Shown: positions 1 to 8,953, counted from the first letter of the stretch. The stretch: 64,000 bases of DNA from Bdellovibrionales bacterium RIFOXYD12_FULL_39_22 (GCA_001770205.1 MEQL01000057.1:1-64000), one strand, 5' to 3'. Numbers and translations are program-made. The notes: a model not told the origin generated them from the letters alone.

Positions 1-374
1 TTTTACCTGTCCCTTCTTCATAAAATTTTGACTCCTTGAAAAGCTCTCTATTACAAGAAAACTTTCTCTTTGTAGAGTCCGTTTTTTTAAGCAAGATCAG
101 GAGCACGTTATCATAGAAAAGATACAAAAGTTTAGGCCCGACAGCACAGGTTGACTTACTCAGAAAAGTAATTCAACGGCCCGTATTGTAGGAGTTACGG
201 AACTTGAAGATACCAAGCTGGCCAATGGAAGTACGAGATCTTTGTCGCACTCATAAAAGTTGAGAAATAAGTTGTCTGATCAACAATCGCAATTTTGGTT
301 TTTTAGGTTACAAACAACACTTAATAAAATACCATATATTCAATATTTTTTTATGCAAATATGGAGTTATTTAA
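1..374. other. left-edge region without a recognisable gene
   Basis: I see no complete gene in these 374 bases. A short open stretch (about 159-255, plus strand) reads as some 30 plausible residues ending in a stop codon, but it has no start codon and no recognised relatives, so it may be the tail of a decayed gene. No hairpin or clear promoter was found. Confidence 0.4.
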
Positions 375-899
375 ATGCTCTTAGATTATCCAGATAAAAA
401 ATACTTTGAAAGTTTTATGGAAGCAGTTGCTGAATTCAGTAATTCTGGGCCAACGGAACATCACCCAACGTCTGAAGAAATATCCAACAGAGCGGACTTT
501 CTGAATTATATCCAAAATATGGAAGATAGAAGATTAGGAAGAAATCTAAAGCCAGGATATGTCCCGGATACATATCTTTGGATGATTGCTGATTCGAAGT
601 ACTGTGGCCAGATTTCAATTAGACATCGATTGATTCCCGCTCTTGAGCAATTTGGGGGGCATATTGGATATGCGGTTAGGCCTAGCGAGAGGCGAAAGGG
701 GTATGCAACGAAGGCCTTAGAATTAGCACTGCCTTATGCTAGAGAACTTGGGCTTAGAAAAGTTTTGATCACCTGTTACAAAAGTAATATTGCCTCCGCC
801 AAAATTATTATTGCCAACGGAGGGGTCCTTCAAGATGAAATTCAAAATGAAGGTCATCATGACTTGACTCAGAGATACTGGATCACTTATCGAATTTAG
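375..899 (+). CDS. GNAT family N-acetyltransferase
   Basis: This is a single-domain GNAT acetyltransferase of 174 residues, expected to move an acetyl group from acetyl-CoA to an amine in the cytoplasm. The acetyl-CoA pyrophosphate-binding loop is visible as RRKGYA at residues 106-111, preceded by the beta-4 strand GHIGYAVRP, and the length is normal for the family. A GGAG sequence lies about 9 bases before the ATG. The next gene follows after 8 bases on the same strand, so the two are probably co-transcribed. The substrate cannot be read from the sequence. The residues after the motif resemble the general RimJ/YjdJ-like GNATs rather than an antibiotic acetyltransferase. Confidence 0.85.
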   Translation: MLLDYPDKKYFESFMEAVAEFSNSGPTEHHPTSEEISNRADFLNYIQNMEDRRLGRNLKPGYVPDTYLWMIADSKYCGQISIRHRLIPALEQFGGHIGYAVRPSERRKGYATKALELALPYARELGLRKVLITCYKSNIASAKIIIANGGVLQDEIQNEGHHDLTQRYWITYRI

Positions 900-907
900 G
901 ATTACGA

Positions 908-1594
908 ATGTATAAATATGTTTACCATGGCTCACATGTTCAAAATATGAAAGTTCTAATACCAATTGAGGGTTCACATAAAAAGCCTTGGGTGTATGCT
1001 GCAAAAGAAATTGAGTATTGTGCAACATTTATCCACCGGAAAGGCACGGGAGGAGATTTTTCATCAGTATCTTACCGAGATGACGACACTGGACTTATGT
1101 GTATTTGTGAAAGATATAGTGGCGCGTTGGATAGAATGTATGACGGTGTTTCTGGTTCAATATATATCTTACCCGGAGAAACTTTTAGAGAAGATGACAT
1201 GACTTTTGATGCTGAGGTAATTTCAGAAGTTGCAGTTAGACCAGTTGAAGAGATCAAAATTTCTAATATGAAAGAATTCCTTCTACAACAATGCAAAGAA
1301 AATAAGTTCAAAATTTACTTTCATCCAAATAGACCTTCTTGGGTTCCTACTGACGATGAAGATATTGTCTTCAAAGCTGTGATCTACGCTAAGGCCCATG
1401 GAGAACGACAACTTGAATATATTAAGGAATTACAATCTCATCTATACAACAGAGTAACCGAAATCTATAGGAATCCCGATCTAATAGCTTCACTTGTTCC
1501 CACATGGCTTGAGCGATTTCCAAACTATAAAAACTTTATCCTAGACTCAATACAAAAGGAATTTCCAGAAGTGTATCCAAAACTTAAATTATGA
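908..1594 (+). CDS. YHGS-motif protein, possible ADP-ribosyltransferase-like fold
   Basis: A cytoplasmic protein of 228 residues with no signal peptide or membrane segment. The N-terminus (YHGS at residues 6-9, then KPWVYAAKE near 28-36) resembles a family of uncharacterised bacterial proteins whose start looks like the first strand of ADP-ribosyltransferase or PARP-like folds (YHGS, then a vYat segment). I recognise the family pattern but know no function for it. It follows the GNAT gene by 8 bases with an AGGA upstream of the ATG, so the two likely form a unit. Assignment to the ART fold is inference; I did not identify a catalytic Glu with confidence. Confidence 0.6.
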   Translation: MYKYVYHGSHVQNMKVLIPIEGSHKKPWVYAAKEIEYCATFIHRKGTGGDFSSVSYRDDDTGLMCICERYSGALDRMYDGVSGSIYILPGETFREDDMTFDAEVISEVAVRPVEEIKISNMKEFLLQQCKENKFKIYFHPNRPSWVPTDDEDIVFKAVIYAKAHGERQLEYIKELQSHLYNRVTEIYRNPDLIASLVPTWLERFPNYKNFILDSIQKEFPEVYPKLKL

Positions 1595-1778
1595 TGCAAT
1601 CAAGTTGACACATATATGACAACGATATTGGAGCAAACATATGGTAGAGATTTTTTAATTGATTTTACAAGTAAAAATTCCAATTATTTCATCAAAAACA
1701 AATTAATTTCTTGAGATAGTGGTAAAGTTAAAATATGCCAGATAGGTCAAATGAACTTTATATGGAAAAGCGAACTTT

Positions 1779-3026
1779 ATGAATATTATATCCCATCTCC
1801 TTACTTTAATAATATCAAGCCTACTAATTATAAGACTTTTGATATACTTTTTCCTGAGCAATAAAAACAAAGATTTTATTTTTCGAAATTCTTCCATAGT
1901 GCCAGGCCATTTTTTGAAATATACCTCACCGCAAGACTATCAAAATACATGTAACAATCAAATTAAAAAAAATAATGTCGATTTAATTTTTACGATATAT
2001 TTTACTCTGAATTTTGTTTTTTGGACATGGGGAGGTGGAATGAGAGTACTTGACAATGCTCTCTCTCTTAACAGTTTTCTTTCGAATTCCTACGCTGATC
2101 TTCTAGTAAAGAAAATCCTTTTCCTTCTAATTTTCATTACAAGCAATCTAATGCCTTATAAGATAAAAAAGACTATTTACAAAATTGTTTCCAACGAAAA
2201 AAAGCTGCTATTGGCAAATCACATTAAAGCATCGGCCAGCGAACTACTCATCCAATCACTACTTTTTACAATCGTCGCATTTTGTTTTGTATTTACGCTG
2301 GATAATGTTATCCAAATTCTTGGTCCCCTTTGGCCCGTTTATCTATGGAGTTCTGCTTTTCTCGTATTTATAATATTCATTTTTTTATATCCTAATTTTT
2401 TATCGGCCAAATCAAAAAATGGCTGCCATAATTTTTTGGACAAGACTCACATGGCCGATTCAACGATTAATCTATTAAAGAGGAATCAAATTGATCAAAC
2501 TCAATTACTTGTTGATAAAACTAGTAACGACCTTTACGTTGAGGCTTTTGGGTTTGGAAGCAATAGTTGCATTATATTCAAACATCAAGTGCTCGAGCTT
2601 TTAAATGTTCAAGAAATCGAGGCCGTAATTGCTCATGAAATAGGTCATCTCAAAAATCATCATCCGATAAAATTACTATCGTTGGTAATGTTGTTCGTGT
2701 TAGTTTTCGTTTTGTTGTTCGGGAATAATTATCAAAGTAACTATTTATTTAATGGACTAGGCACTCCCATCTATTTGGCCTTATATATCCTGTTAGCACC
2801 ATTATATATTTTCTACGTAACTCCAATCTTTTGTTGGTTCACTCGAAAATTTGAAAATGATGCTGATAGATTTGCTTCTACGCAAATCAACACTAATAAC
2901 TTAAGCTCTGCCATATCAAAGATAGCTTCAAAAAAGAAAAATTTACTGATTAAAGATCACCTCTATGGTTGGTTTTTTGATAAAAGTCCCAATTTATTAT
3001 CGCGAATCGATAAATTGAAATGCTAA
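1779..3026 (+). CDS. M48 family membrane metallopeptidase (Ste24/HtpX-like)
   Basis: An integral membrane zinc protease of 415 residues. The zinc-binding HEIGH motif is at H286-E287-H290 and the third ligand is E359 in the FENDAD segment, the arrangement of the M48 (HtpX/Ste24) family. A hydrophobic N-terminal segment, two or more membrane segments around residues 65-200 and further ones after the HEIGH helix (about 300-350) place the active site at the inner membrane. Such enzymes degrade or trim membrane proteins. The gene is more AT-rich than most of the window and stands alone, flanked by an IS-damaged region. It could be a C-terminally short relative of CAAX prenyl endopeptidases; the class is secure, the substrate unknown. 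Confidence 0.85.
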   Translation: MNIISHLLTLIISSLLIIRLLIYFFLSNKNKDFIFRNSSIVPGHFLKYTSPQDYQNTCNNQIKKNNVDLIFTIYFTLNFVFWTWGGGMRVLDNALSLNSFLSNSYADLLVKKILFLLIFITSNLMPYKIKKTIYKIVSNEKKLLLANHIKASASELLIQSLLFTIVAFCFVFTLDNVIQILGPLWPVYLWSSAFLVFIIFIFLYPNFLSAKSKNGCHNFLDKTHMADSTINLLKRNQIDQTQLLVDKTSNDLYVEAFGFGSNSCIIFKHQVLELLNVQEIEAVIAHEIGHLKNHHPIKLLSLVMLFVLVFVLLFGNNYQSNYLFNGLGTPIYLALYILLAPLYIFYVTPIFCWFTRKFENDADRFASTQINTNNLSSAISKIASKKKNLLIKDHLYGWFFDKSPNLLSRIDKLKC

Positions 3027-3133
3027 TACTAGGAAAGAGAATGGCCATTAAATAACGGGCATGACCAACAATTTTAATATCCTGGTTTCGTATTTGGGTT
3101 GGCAACTGAGATTCACTCTGTTTTAATATATAC

Positions 3134-3242
3134 ATGGAACACAATCTTGATAGAAATAAAATATTTAATACATACGCAAAAGAATATGATGTGTATCGAC
3201 CTAGATATCCAACTAGTTTTATAAATTTGCTGACAAGTAATA
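3134..3242 (+). pseudogene. class I SAM methyltransferase, N-terminal stub cut by an IS
   Basis: An ATG at 3134 opens a frame whose first residues (FNTYAKEYDVYRPRYP) match the start of class I SAM-dependent methyltransferases, where a Y-x-x-xRP segment precedes the glycine-rich SAM loop. The frame reaches the IS630 left end at 3243 and stops inside the IS a few codons later. No continuation with a SAM-binding loop is visible after the IS right end at 4375, so the rest of the gene has been lost. Confidence 0.55.
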
Positions 3243-4375
3243 CCAATTATGTAAAATAAAAGTGAGCCAAATCAATTAAGTTTGCTAAGTTTTTAGAATG
3301 GAAAATTTAAAAGACTTAGTAAAAAAAATTCAAGATTATGACTTTAAAGCAGAATACAAGCGAGAACGTGATCCCGGAATAAAAATTAAACTTCAGGCAC
3401 TTCATCATCTACAGTCGGGAAGACTATTAAAAGATGTAGCTGATATGGTTATCTATGATGAGAAGGTAGTTCGTAGATGGATTCGCGCTTTTGTTGAACA
3501 TGACTACGAGGGACTTATTGAGAAAGAAGGCCGGGGGCAAAAACCACGGCTACCAAAAGACCAAGAGGAAGCATTTGCTGATGCTCTCGATGCCCTTCAG
3601 GAGACGCGGGGCGGTGGACGCATCACTGTTGATGATATTCAAAAACTATTGGCTGAAAAATTTGATTGCAATTATTCAAGGCCGGGAGTTTACACACTAC
3701 TCGATCGATTGAATATTGTTTGGATTTCTGGGCGGTCAAAACATCCAAAGCATTCAGATGATGCTATAGAAAATTTCAAAGTACTTTTCCCAGAAGAAGT
3801 AAAGCAAATCCAAGAAAAAATCGATACAAAAAAAAATTGAAATTTGGTGGCAAGATGAGAGTAGGGCTGGCCAACAAGGTAGCCTAAGTCGAGTTTGGGC
3901 AGCGAAAGGAACTCGTCCAAGAGTTGTCAGGCAAAGACAATTTCTATCCACATATATTTTTGGTGCTTGTTGTCCGGATAAAGACAAAGGATGTGCCCTT
4001 ATTCTTCCTGAGTGTAATGGTGGAACGATGCAGTTGCATCTTAACGAAATTTCTAAATATGTTGAGAAGGATTTTCACTCAATTGTGTTAATGGATCGAG
4101 CTAGTTGGCATACTACAGAAGCTTTAAATATTCCTGCCAATATATAAATACTTCCATTACCACCATATTCTCCAGAGCTAAACCCAATGGAGCAGGTGTG
4201 GCAGAAGTTAAAACACTCAAAATTAAGTAACAAAACATTTAAAGATTACAATGAAATTTTAGATTGCTGTGCGAATGCCTGGAATTCTTTTTGTGATGAA
4301 GATGGTAATATTAAATCGCTTTGCAGTCGGGCCTGGGCCCAATTATAAAAACCCGACATTATTTCGTGGGTTTGG
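3243..4375 (+). mobile_element. IS630-family insertion sequence, 1133 bp, degenerate
   Basis: The element is bounded by TA dinucleotides (3241-3242 and 4376-4377), as expected for IS630/Tc1-type insertion into TA. The inner ends begin CCAA and finish TTGG. The imperfect terminal inverted repeat reads ATACCAA, seven unmatched bases, then AAATAA at both ends, counting the first three bases as flank. Size and coding content fit IS630. The boundary is my own alignment by eye. It sits at the end of a truncated methyltransferase gene. The transposase frame is interrupted twice, so the copy is probably inactive. Confidence 0.7.
3298..4348 (+). pseudogene. IS630-family transposase, frameshifted and with internal stop
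   Basis: The first frame (3298-3840, 180 residues) carries the N-terminal helix-turn-helix region (KDVADMVIYDEKVVRRWIRAF) and a winged-helix segment (GGGRITVDDIQKLL). The DDE catalytic domain continues in a frame shifted by +1, entered at a run of nine A (3828-3836). It reads IEIWWQDESRAGQQGS at its start, then LMDRASWHT, then PPYSPELNPMEQVW, which are the IS630 DDE landmarks. An in-frame TAA at 4145-4147 falls just before the PPYSPELNP block, and the frame finally ends at 4346-4348. Slippage on the A run could join the two frames, but the TAA argues for a dead copy. Confidence 0.8.
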
Positions 4376-4632
4376 TATAATCAGACAAAAATTAGTTTCA
4401 TCTTAAAAGTATTGCCCATATTATCTTTGAGAAAAAAGCGATGTAAACTTTAACCCGCGAGAAGGAAAAGTTGAGCGTTTCCCTTTAATTGTGTTCTCGC
4501 ATAGATTTTGGCCGGAAATAAAAAGCAATCCCGAAAAGATTTGCACTAACACTACCAATTGAAAAGAAATTATTATTGAAGAATAGAAAAGAAAGGCTAT
4601 AATTCAAAACCAATAATTTAAGCGAGGATACT

Positions 4633-4842
4633 ATGACAAAATTCAGTGATATAGAAAAATTGGATGAAAAAGAGTTAAGAAGATTGCGGATGAATTTAAA
4701 CAACCGTCTAGAATCTTTCAAGCGCAGTGAAAATCCCAAGGAGCTTGCAAAGAGTCATATGCTTCACGGGCTTGGCAAGGGCGAATGTGAAAGTTTGCTT
4801 GAACGAGTTCGCATCAGCGAAAAGAAACTTTCTGGAAATTAA
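4633..4842 (+). CDS. small charged hypothetical protein
   Basis: A 69-residue highly charged protein with no membrane segment, with predicted helical composition (many Lys, Glu, Arg and Leu). Support comes from a good ribosome-binding sequence (GCGAGGAT, about 6 bases before ATG) and balanced coding composition. I recognise no family. It is followed six bases later by the nucleoside-phosphorylase-like remnant and then by tldD, and may have formed an operon with the former. Confidence 0.5.
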   Translation: MTKFSDIEKLDEKELRRLRMNLNNRLESFKRSENPKELAKSHMLHGLGKGECESLLERVRISEKKLSGN

Positions 4843-4847
4843 TTACA

Positions 4848-5118
4848 TGCCGTATCCAAACCATAAAGACAAACATCTGTATACATCGATGATCACTCCA
4901 GAACATTTTATGGAGTATATGAAAGCTCGAGGGAGCTATCCAACTATGGCACCACCTACTGGCGTGATCTTTTGTTATCAGAGAAGTCTTTTTGATTATA
5001 TAAAAAAAAATCACCCAACTCAAAACTGGCGGACCTAAAGTGGCATCCAGAATTTCACAACAAAAAAACCAAAGATGGATTAGAGCAAATTTATCACGCA
5101 GCAGTTTCTTGTTTTTAA
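4848..5118 (+). pseudogene. nucleoside phosphorylase-like remnant, internally deleted and frameshifted
   Basis: The frame from ATG 4848 reads 63 residues, including TPEHFMEYMKARG and PPTGVIFCYQRSLFDYI, which resemble the N-terminal segment of some uridine/purine nucleoside phosphorylase-like proteins. At a run of nine A (5002-5010) the sensible reading moves by +1 and continues KLADLKWHPEFHNKKTKDGL to a stop at 5116-5118, resembling the C-terminal end of such proteins. The whole would be only about 90 residues, far too short for a phosphorylase (about 240), so the middle has been deleted. The family call rests on memory of the patterns and is tentative; decay is better supported. Confidence 0.4.
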
Positions 5119-5145
5119 GAGGCCAAAATTAATAAGGAGAAAAAA

Positions 5146-6510
5146 ATGTTAGACAAACTACAAAAACATTTGAGCAAAATCAAGGCGGATTATGCCGACA
5201 TTCGCTATGAAAAAATGAGAGAGACAAGAGTTGGCTTCACCGGACAAGATCTGACCGGAATCGGCCCAAACGATACGGATGGATATGTAATTCGCGTTTA
5301 TAAAAATGGTGGATTTGCAACCATCTCGGTGACCTGTGAGGCGGATATCGACAAGGCGATTTCAAGGGTGATAGAAAACGCAACTATCCTTGGAAAAAAC
5401 AGTGATAAAAAAGTTTCACTTAAATTTCCAAATAAAGTTGAAGAGGTGGTTGGACTAGAGTTAGATGGTGATCCCAGAAAGATCTCTCTTTCGGAAAAAC
5501 ACAAACTAACCAAGCACTACAATGATTTGATGCTTGCACAAAAAGATGTACAATCTACCACCATTGGATATAGCGAAGTTTATCGGGATAAATATTTCGT
5601 TAGCACTCTTGGCAGCAAGATCAATGAGAAAACCATCACGACGAGTCTTGGTGGAATGATTATCTGCAAGAAAGGAAATGTTGTTCAAAATGGAACGACC
5701 GTTGTTGGCGGCAGTAATGGTTTTAATCGTCTGGTTGGCCGCGAGCAAAATTTTTTAGATCGCGCAAAAACGGTAAGCGAACTATTAGATGCTGAACCAG
5801 TGAAAGGCGGAACCTATAACGTTGTTTTAGAGCAAAGCATGACAGGGGTTTTTACTCACGAGGCCTTTGGCCACTTTAGTGAAGCCGATCTGATTGAAAA
5901 TAGTCCGACCATGTTAGCAAAAATGCAAATTGGGCAAAAGCTAGGCACCGAAATTTTAGATATTGTAGATGATCCAACGAGAAAGGGACAAGTTGGCCAT
6001 TATAAGTATGATGACGAAGGAGTGCTTGCGCGCCCAGTTGATCTGATGAAAAACGGGGTTCTGTCTGGCAGGTTGCACTCACTTAAAACAGCGGCGGCCT
6101 TCAATGAGCCAATTACGGGACACACAATCGCAGAAGATTCTCGTTATGAACCAATTGTGCGAATGGGTTGTATTTTTATTAAACCTCGCGAAAAAAGCTT
6201 TCAGGATCTTTTAACACAGGCAGGAAATGGACTCTATGTTGTTGGGAATAAGGGCGGCCAGACCAGCGGAGAAAACTTCACTTTTGGAGCACAGTACGCT
6301 TACACCATTAAAAATGGAAAATTAGACAAGCTTGTTCGCGACATTAATTTAATGGGAAATCTTTTCACTACACTTGGCAATATTGTTGGGATTGGTAACG
6401 ACATTGAGTTTTCGGAAAGAGGTGGCTGTGGTAAGGGGCAGATGAATATCAAGTCCTGCTACGGTGGGCCACATATTTTAATTAAAGATGCGTTAGTGGG
6501 AGGTGTATAA
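5146..6510 (+). CDS. tldD: metalloprotease TldD
   Basis: TldD, the zinc-bearing subunit of the TldD/TldE heterodimeric protease that digests unfolded peptides inside the complex cavity and matures some microcins and RiPPs in other bacteria. The 454-residue length is normal. The zinc site HEAFGH is at H238-E239-H243, and a further ligand, C428, lies in the GGCGKGQ segment near the C-terminus, both diagnostic. AAGGAG lies 8 bases before the ATG. Its TAA overlaps the tldE ATG by one base (TAATG), showing translational coupling. No RiPP precursor was recognised beside it, so a housekeeping proteolysis role is more likely. Confidence 0.95.
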   Translation: MLDKLQKHLSKIKADYADIRYEKMRETRVGFTGQDLTGIGPNDTDGYVIRVYKNGGFATISVTCEADIDKAISRVIENATILGKNSDKKVSLKFPNKVEEVVGLELDGDPRKISLSEKHKLTKHYNDLMLAQKDVQSTTIGYSEVYRDKYFVSTLGSKINEKTITTSLGGMIICKKGNVVQNGTTVVGGSNGFNRLVGREQNFLDRAKTVSELLDAEPVKGGTYNVVLEQSMTGVFTHEAFGHFSEADLIENSPTMLAKMQIGQKLGTEILDIVDDPTRKGQVGHYKYDDEGVLARPVDLMKNGVLSGRLHSLKTAAAFNEPITGHTIAEDSRYEPIVRMGCIFIKPREKSFQDLLTQAGNGLYVVGNKGGQTSGENFTFGAQYAYTIKNGKLDKLVRDINLMGNLFTTLGNIVGIGNDIEFSERGGCGKGQMNIKSCYGGPHILIKDALVGGV

Positions 6511-7814
6511 TGGAAAAGTTATTAGCGCTTGCAAAAAAGCATTCAGACTCAGCAGAAGTTTTTAAAAATAGCTATGAAAGCAACTCAGTGCAAATTGAAA
6601 ACTATGCTTTAAGTGAAATCAAAAATAAAATTCAGACAGGATATTGCCTTAGAATTATCAAAGATGGAAAGATCGGAACCAGCTATACAAAAAATCTTTT
6701 AGATCGTGAAGCGATGATAAAAAATGCACTAGAGTCGTTGGCCGGCGAAGTAAAAGCAGATTTTTCTTTTCCAGAAAATCACAATCCAAAAAAATTTAAT
6801 GATTATGATCCGGAAATTTCAACAATCTCTATCGAGAAGGTTTTGGACAACTCTAAAAATGTTGTAAACTTTATGAAAGGCAAGGCCACCGGCCAATTTA
6901 ACATGTATACCAGCTATGGAGTTTCCAAAACGGAAATTAGAAATAGCAACGGCCTTAATGTAAGTCGAGAAAATAGTTATCACGCAAATATACCAATGCT
7001 TTTATTCCCAGGTACCTATGCCAACATCCATGAAGCCTTCATGACAAATGGTTTCAACAAGGTGAACACAGACGATCTATCGCAGATGATAGGCCTTTAT
7101 AACAGAGGACAAAAAGAGATCTCTCCTCCGGCAGAAAAGATGTCGATAATTTTTGCGCCGCCAACACTGTATGCGCTTATGTGGAGATTTACTGAGGCAA
7201 CGAGTGCAAGAAATATTTATCAGAAAGTATCGCCAGTAAAAGACAAGATCGGAGAAAAAATATTTAGTGAAAAGCTCACCATTATTGATAATCCGCACAA
7301 TGAAAAAAATCTCGTTCCCTGCAGCTTTGATGATGAAGGTGTACCGACAAACAAACTTACGCTTGTAGAAAACGGTGTATTAAAATCTTTTTACAACGAT
7401 CTAAACTACGCTGGAAAGCTAAAGGTTAAACCAACCGGGCATGGTTATAAAAACGCCGCGTGGGGTGGAGAGACTGTTTCGCTAAAACCAAATCCAAGTC
7501 TACAGCACCTACAGATTTTACCAGGAAATATCTCTTTAGAAAAGATGATTTCAGGGATTAAACGAGGAGTTTTGCTTTGCGGTTCATTGGGTGCGCACAG
7601 CGGGAATATTATCAATGGCGACTTTTCGCTCGGAATTAATCCTGGACTCTACATTGAAAATGGAGAAATTGTAGGTAGAATTAAAGATGGAATGATTTCT
7701 GGCAACATCTATGATGTGATGAAGCGAGTAAGCTTTGTGGAAAACAAGCTTCACTATTCAGATGAATATGCTTATCCACACATCTGCTTTGATGATATAA
7801 AAGTTTCAAAATAA
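6510..7814 (+). CDS. tldE: TldE/PmbA, partner subunit of TldD
   Basis: This is the non-catalytic partner (PmbA/TldE) of the TldD/E protease, 434 residues, cytoplasmic. It shares the family architecture with TldD but lacks the HExxxH zinc motif, as expected for this subunit. Recognisable family segments include NLVPCSFDDEGVPT and the C-terminal GVLLCGSLGAHSGNIINGDFSLG. Its start overlaps the tldD stop by one base, ensuring roughly equal synthesis. The SPFH gene follows after 27 bases, probably in the same transcript. Confidence 0.93.
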   Translation: MEKLLALAKKHSDSAEVFKNSYESNSVQIENYALSEIKNKIQTGYCLRIIKDGKIGTSYTKNLLDREAMIKNALESLAGEVKADFSFPENHNPKKFNDYDPEISTISIEKVLDNSKNVVNFMKGKATGQFNMYTSYGVSKTEIRNSNGLNVSRENSYHANIPMLLFPGTYANIHEAFMTNGFNKVNTDDLSQMIGLYNRGQKEISPPAEKMSIIFAPPTLYALMWRFTEATSARNIYQKVSPVKDKIGEKIFSEKLTIIDNPHNEKNLVPCSFDDEGVPTNKLTLVENGVLKSFYNDLNYAGKLKVKPTGHGYKNAAWGGETVSLKPNPSLQHLQILPGNISLEKMISGIKRGVLLCGSLGAHSGNIINGDFSLGINPGLYIENGEIVGRIKDGMISGNIYDVMKRVSFVENKLHYSDEYAYPHICFDDIKVSK

Positions 7815-7841
7815 TTAACAATTGTTCAATCGGAGGAATTT

Positions 7842-8669
7842 ATGGCAATTGATTCAAGGTTTCCCCAAAATGATTTTGCTGGCCAGTTAAAGACAATCTT
7901 TTGGGCCCTGCCTGTTTTGATTTTGATTATTATTTTCTTTGGATCCTACTACGTTATTGATCCAGGGCAACGAGGAATTCTTGTTACCATGGGAAAGGTT
8001 CATCCCCAGTTTGCTCCGGAGGGGCTAGGTTTTAAAGTTCCGTTTATCACCACGGTGTATCCAGTCTCTGTAAGACAGCACACCAAGACAGCGCAAGCAG
8101 AGTGTTACTCTGCTGATCTTCAACAAGTAAACATAGAAATACGCATTCTGTATAAGCTGCCTGAAAATATGGTCGTTAAAATTTTTAAAGATTACTTTGG
8201 AGATCCGTTTGAAAGCTTGATTGCCCCAAGAGTGTCTGAGGCATTGAAAGAAGTAACGGCCATGCAAAGTGCAGAGCAGATTGTCAAAAAACGTGAAGAG
8301 GTAAAAATCAAAGCGCTAAACTCAGCTAGGCAAAAAGTTGGCGATCTTTTGATTATCGAAGATATTGTTATCCAAAATGTTGCATTGACTAAAGAACTTG
8401 AGCGCGCCATCGAAGAGAAAATGGTGCAGGAGCAAGAGGCTGCCAAGGCCAAATTTATTCAGCAAAAAGCAGAGATTGAGGCCAATACGGCAATCATTCG
8501 CGCAAAAGGTGAGGCGGAGGCCATTAGTGTTCGAGGGCGAGCAATTAAAGATAATCCAGGACTTGTTCAGTTGCAAATTGTGGAGAAATGGAATGGCGTT
8601 GCTCCACTAGTTGTTTCGCCGGCAAGTAATGGTGGTGGTGCAAATATTATTTTACCACTTTCAAAGTAA
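7842..8669 (+). CDS. SPFH/prohibitin-domain membrane protein (HflC-like)
   Basis: A 275-residue membrane-anchored SPFH (band 7) protein. One N-terminal transmembrane segment lies at about residues 19-40 (ALPVLILIIIFFGSYYVI), followed by the SPFH beta domain (DPGQRGILVTMGKV) and a long Ala/Glu/Lys-rich helix (about 190-235) that drives oligomerisation. Such proteins build large membrane cages that scaffold or restrain proteases (HflK/C with FtsH, prohibitins). CGGAGGA gives a strong ribosome-binding site. The 27-base gap to tldE contains a perfect palindrome AACAATTGTT (7817-7826). Its position after tldD-tldE suggests a shared role in protein quality control, which is inference. Confidence 0.88.
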   Translation: MAIDSRFPQNDFAGQLKTIFWALPVLILIIIFFGSYYVIDPGQRGILVTMGKVHPQFAPEGLGFKVPFITTVYPVSVRQHTKTAQAECYSADLQQVNIEIRILYKLPENMVVKIFKDYFGDPFESLIAPRVSEALKEVTAMQSAEQIVKKREEVKIKALNSARQKVGDLLIIEDIVIQNVALTKELERAIEEKMVQEQEAAKAKFIQQKAEIEANTAIIRAKGEAEAISVRGRAIKDNPGLVQLQIVEKWNGVAPLVVSPASNGGGANIILPLSK

Positions 8670-8728
8670 AAACAATTATTTTCCTAGGTCAATAAACGAT
8701 TGTTTCAGCAAATTCTGCGAGGTAAAAT

Positions 8729-8953
8729 ATGTGTTTAGCAATTCCATTAAAAGTAATCGATATTCCCAGCGAAGGTATGGCGCAAGTAGAAACAGATGGT
8801 GTCACTATTGAAGTCTCTTCAATTTTAACTCCTGACATAAAAAAGGGTGAATACGTTTTGGTACACGCCGGCTTTATTATTGAAAAACTGGCGACAAAAG
8901 AGGCCAACTCTCGACTTGAACTTTTCAAAGAAATCTATGAAAGAAAAAATTAA
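8729..8953 (+). CDS. hypC: hydrogenase maturation chaperone HypC
   Basis: HypC/HupF family chaperone of 74 residues, which binds HypD and carries the Fe(CN)2CO group to the large subunit of [NiFe] hydrogenase. The start MCLAIP is diagnostic: Cys2 becomes the functional N-terminal residue after Met removal. The C-terminal segment (YVLVHAGFIIEKL) is also typical. A GCGAGG precedes the ATG by 8 bases. It overlaps hypD by 17 bases. No hydrogenase structural gene is in the window. Confidence 0.95.
   Translation: MCLAIPLKVIDIPSEGMAQVETDGVTIEVSSILTPDIKKGEYVLVHAGFIIEKLATKEANSRLELFKEIYERKN

Noticed and set aside
5146..7814. tldD-tldE as part of a RiPP (microcin) locus
   Set aside because: No short precursor with a leader and Cys/Ser-rich core, no modifying enzyme and no exporter is adjacent; housekeeping proteolysis fits better.
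8670..8705. AAACAAT/ATTGTTT inverted repeat between the SPFH gene and hypC
   Set aside because: Seven AT-rich bases 22 bases apart are easily expected by chance in this composition, and there is no T-run for a terminator.
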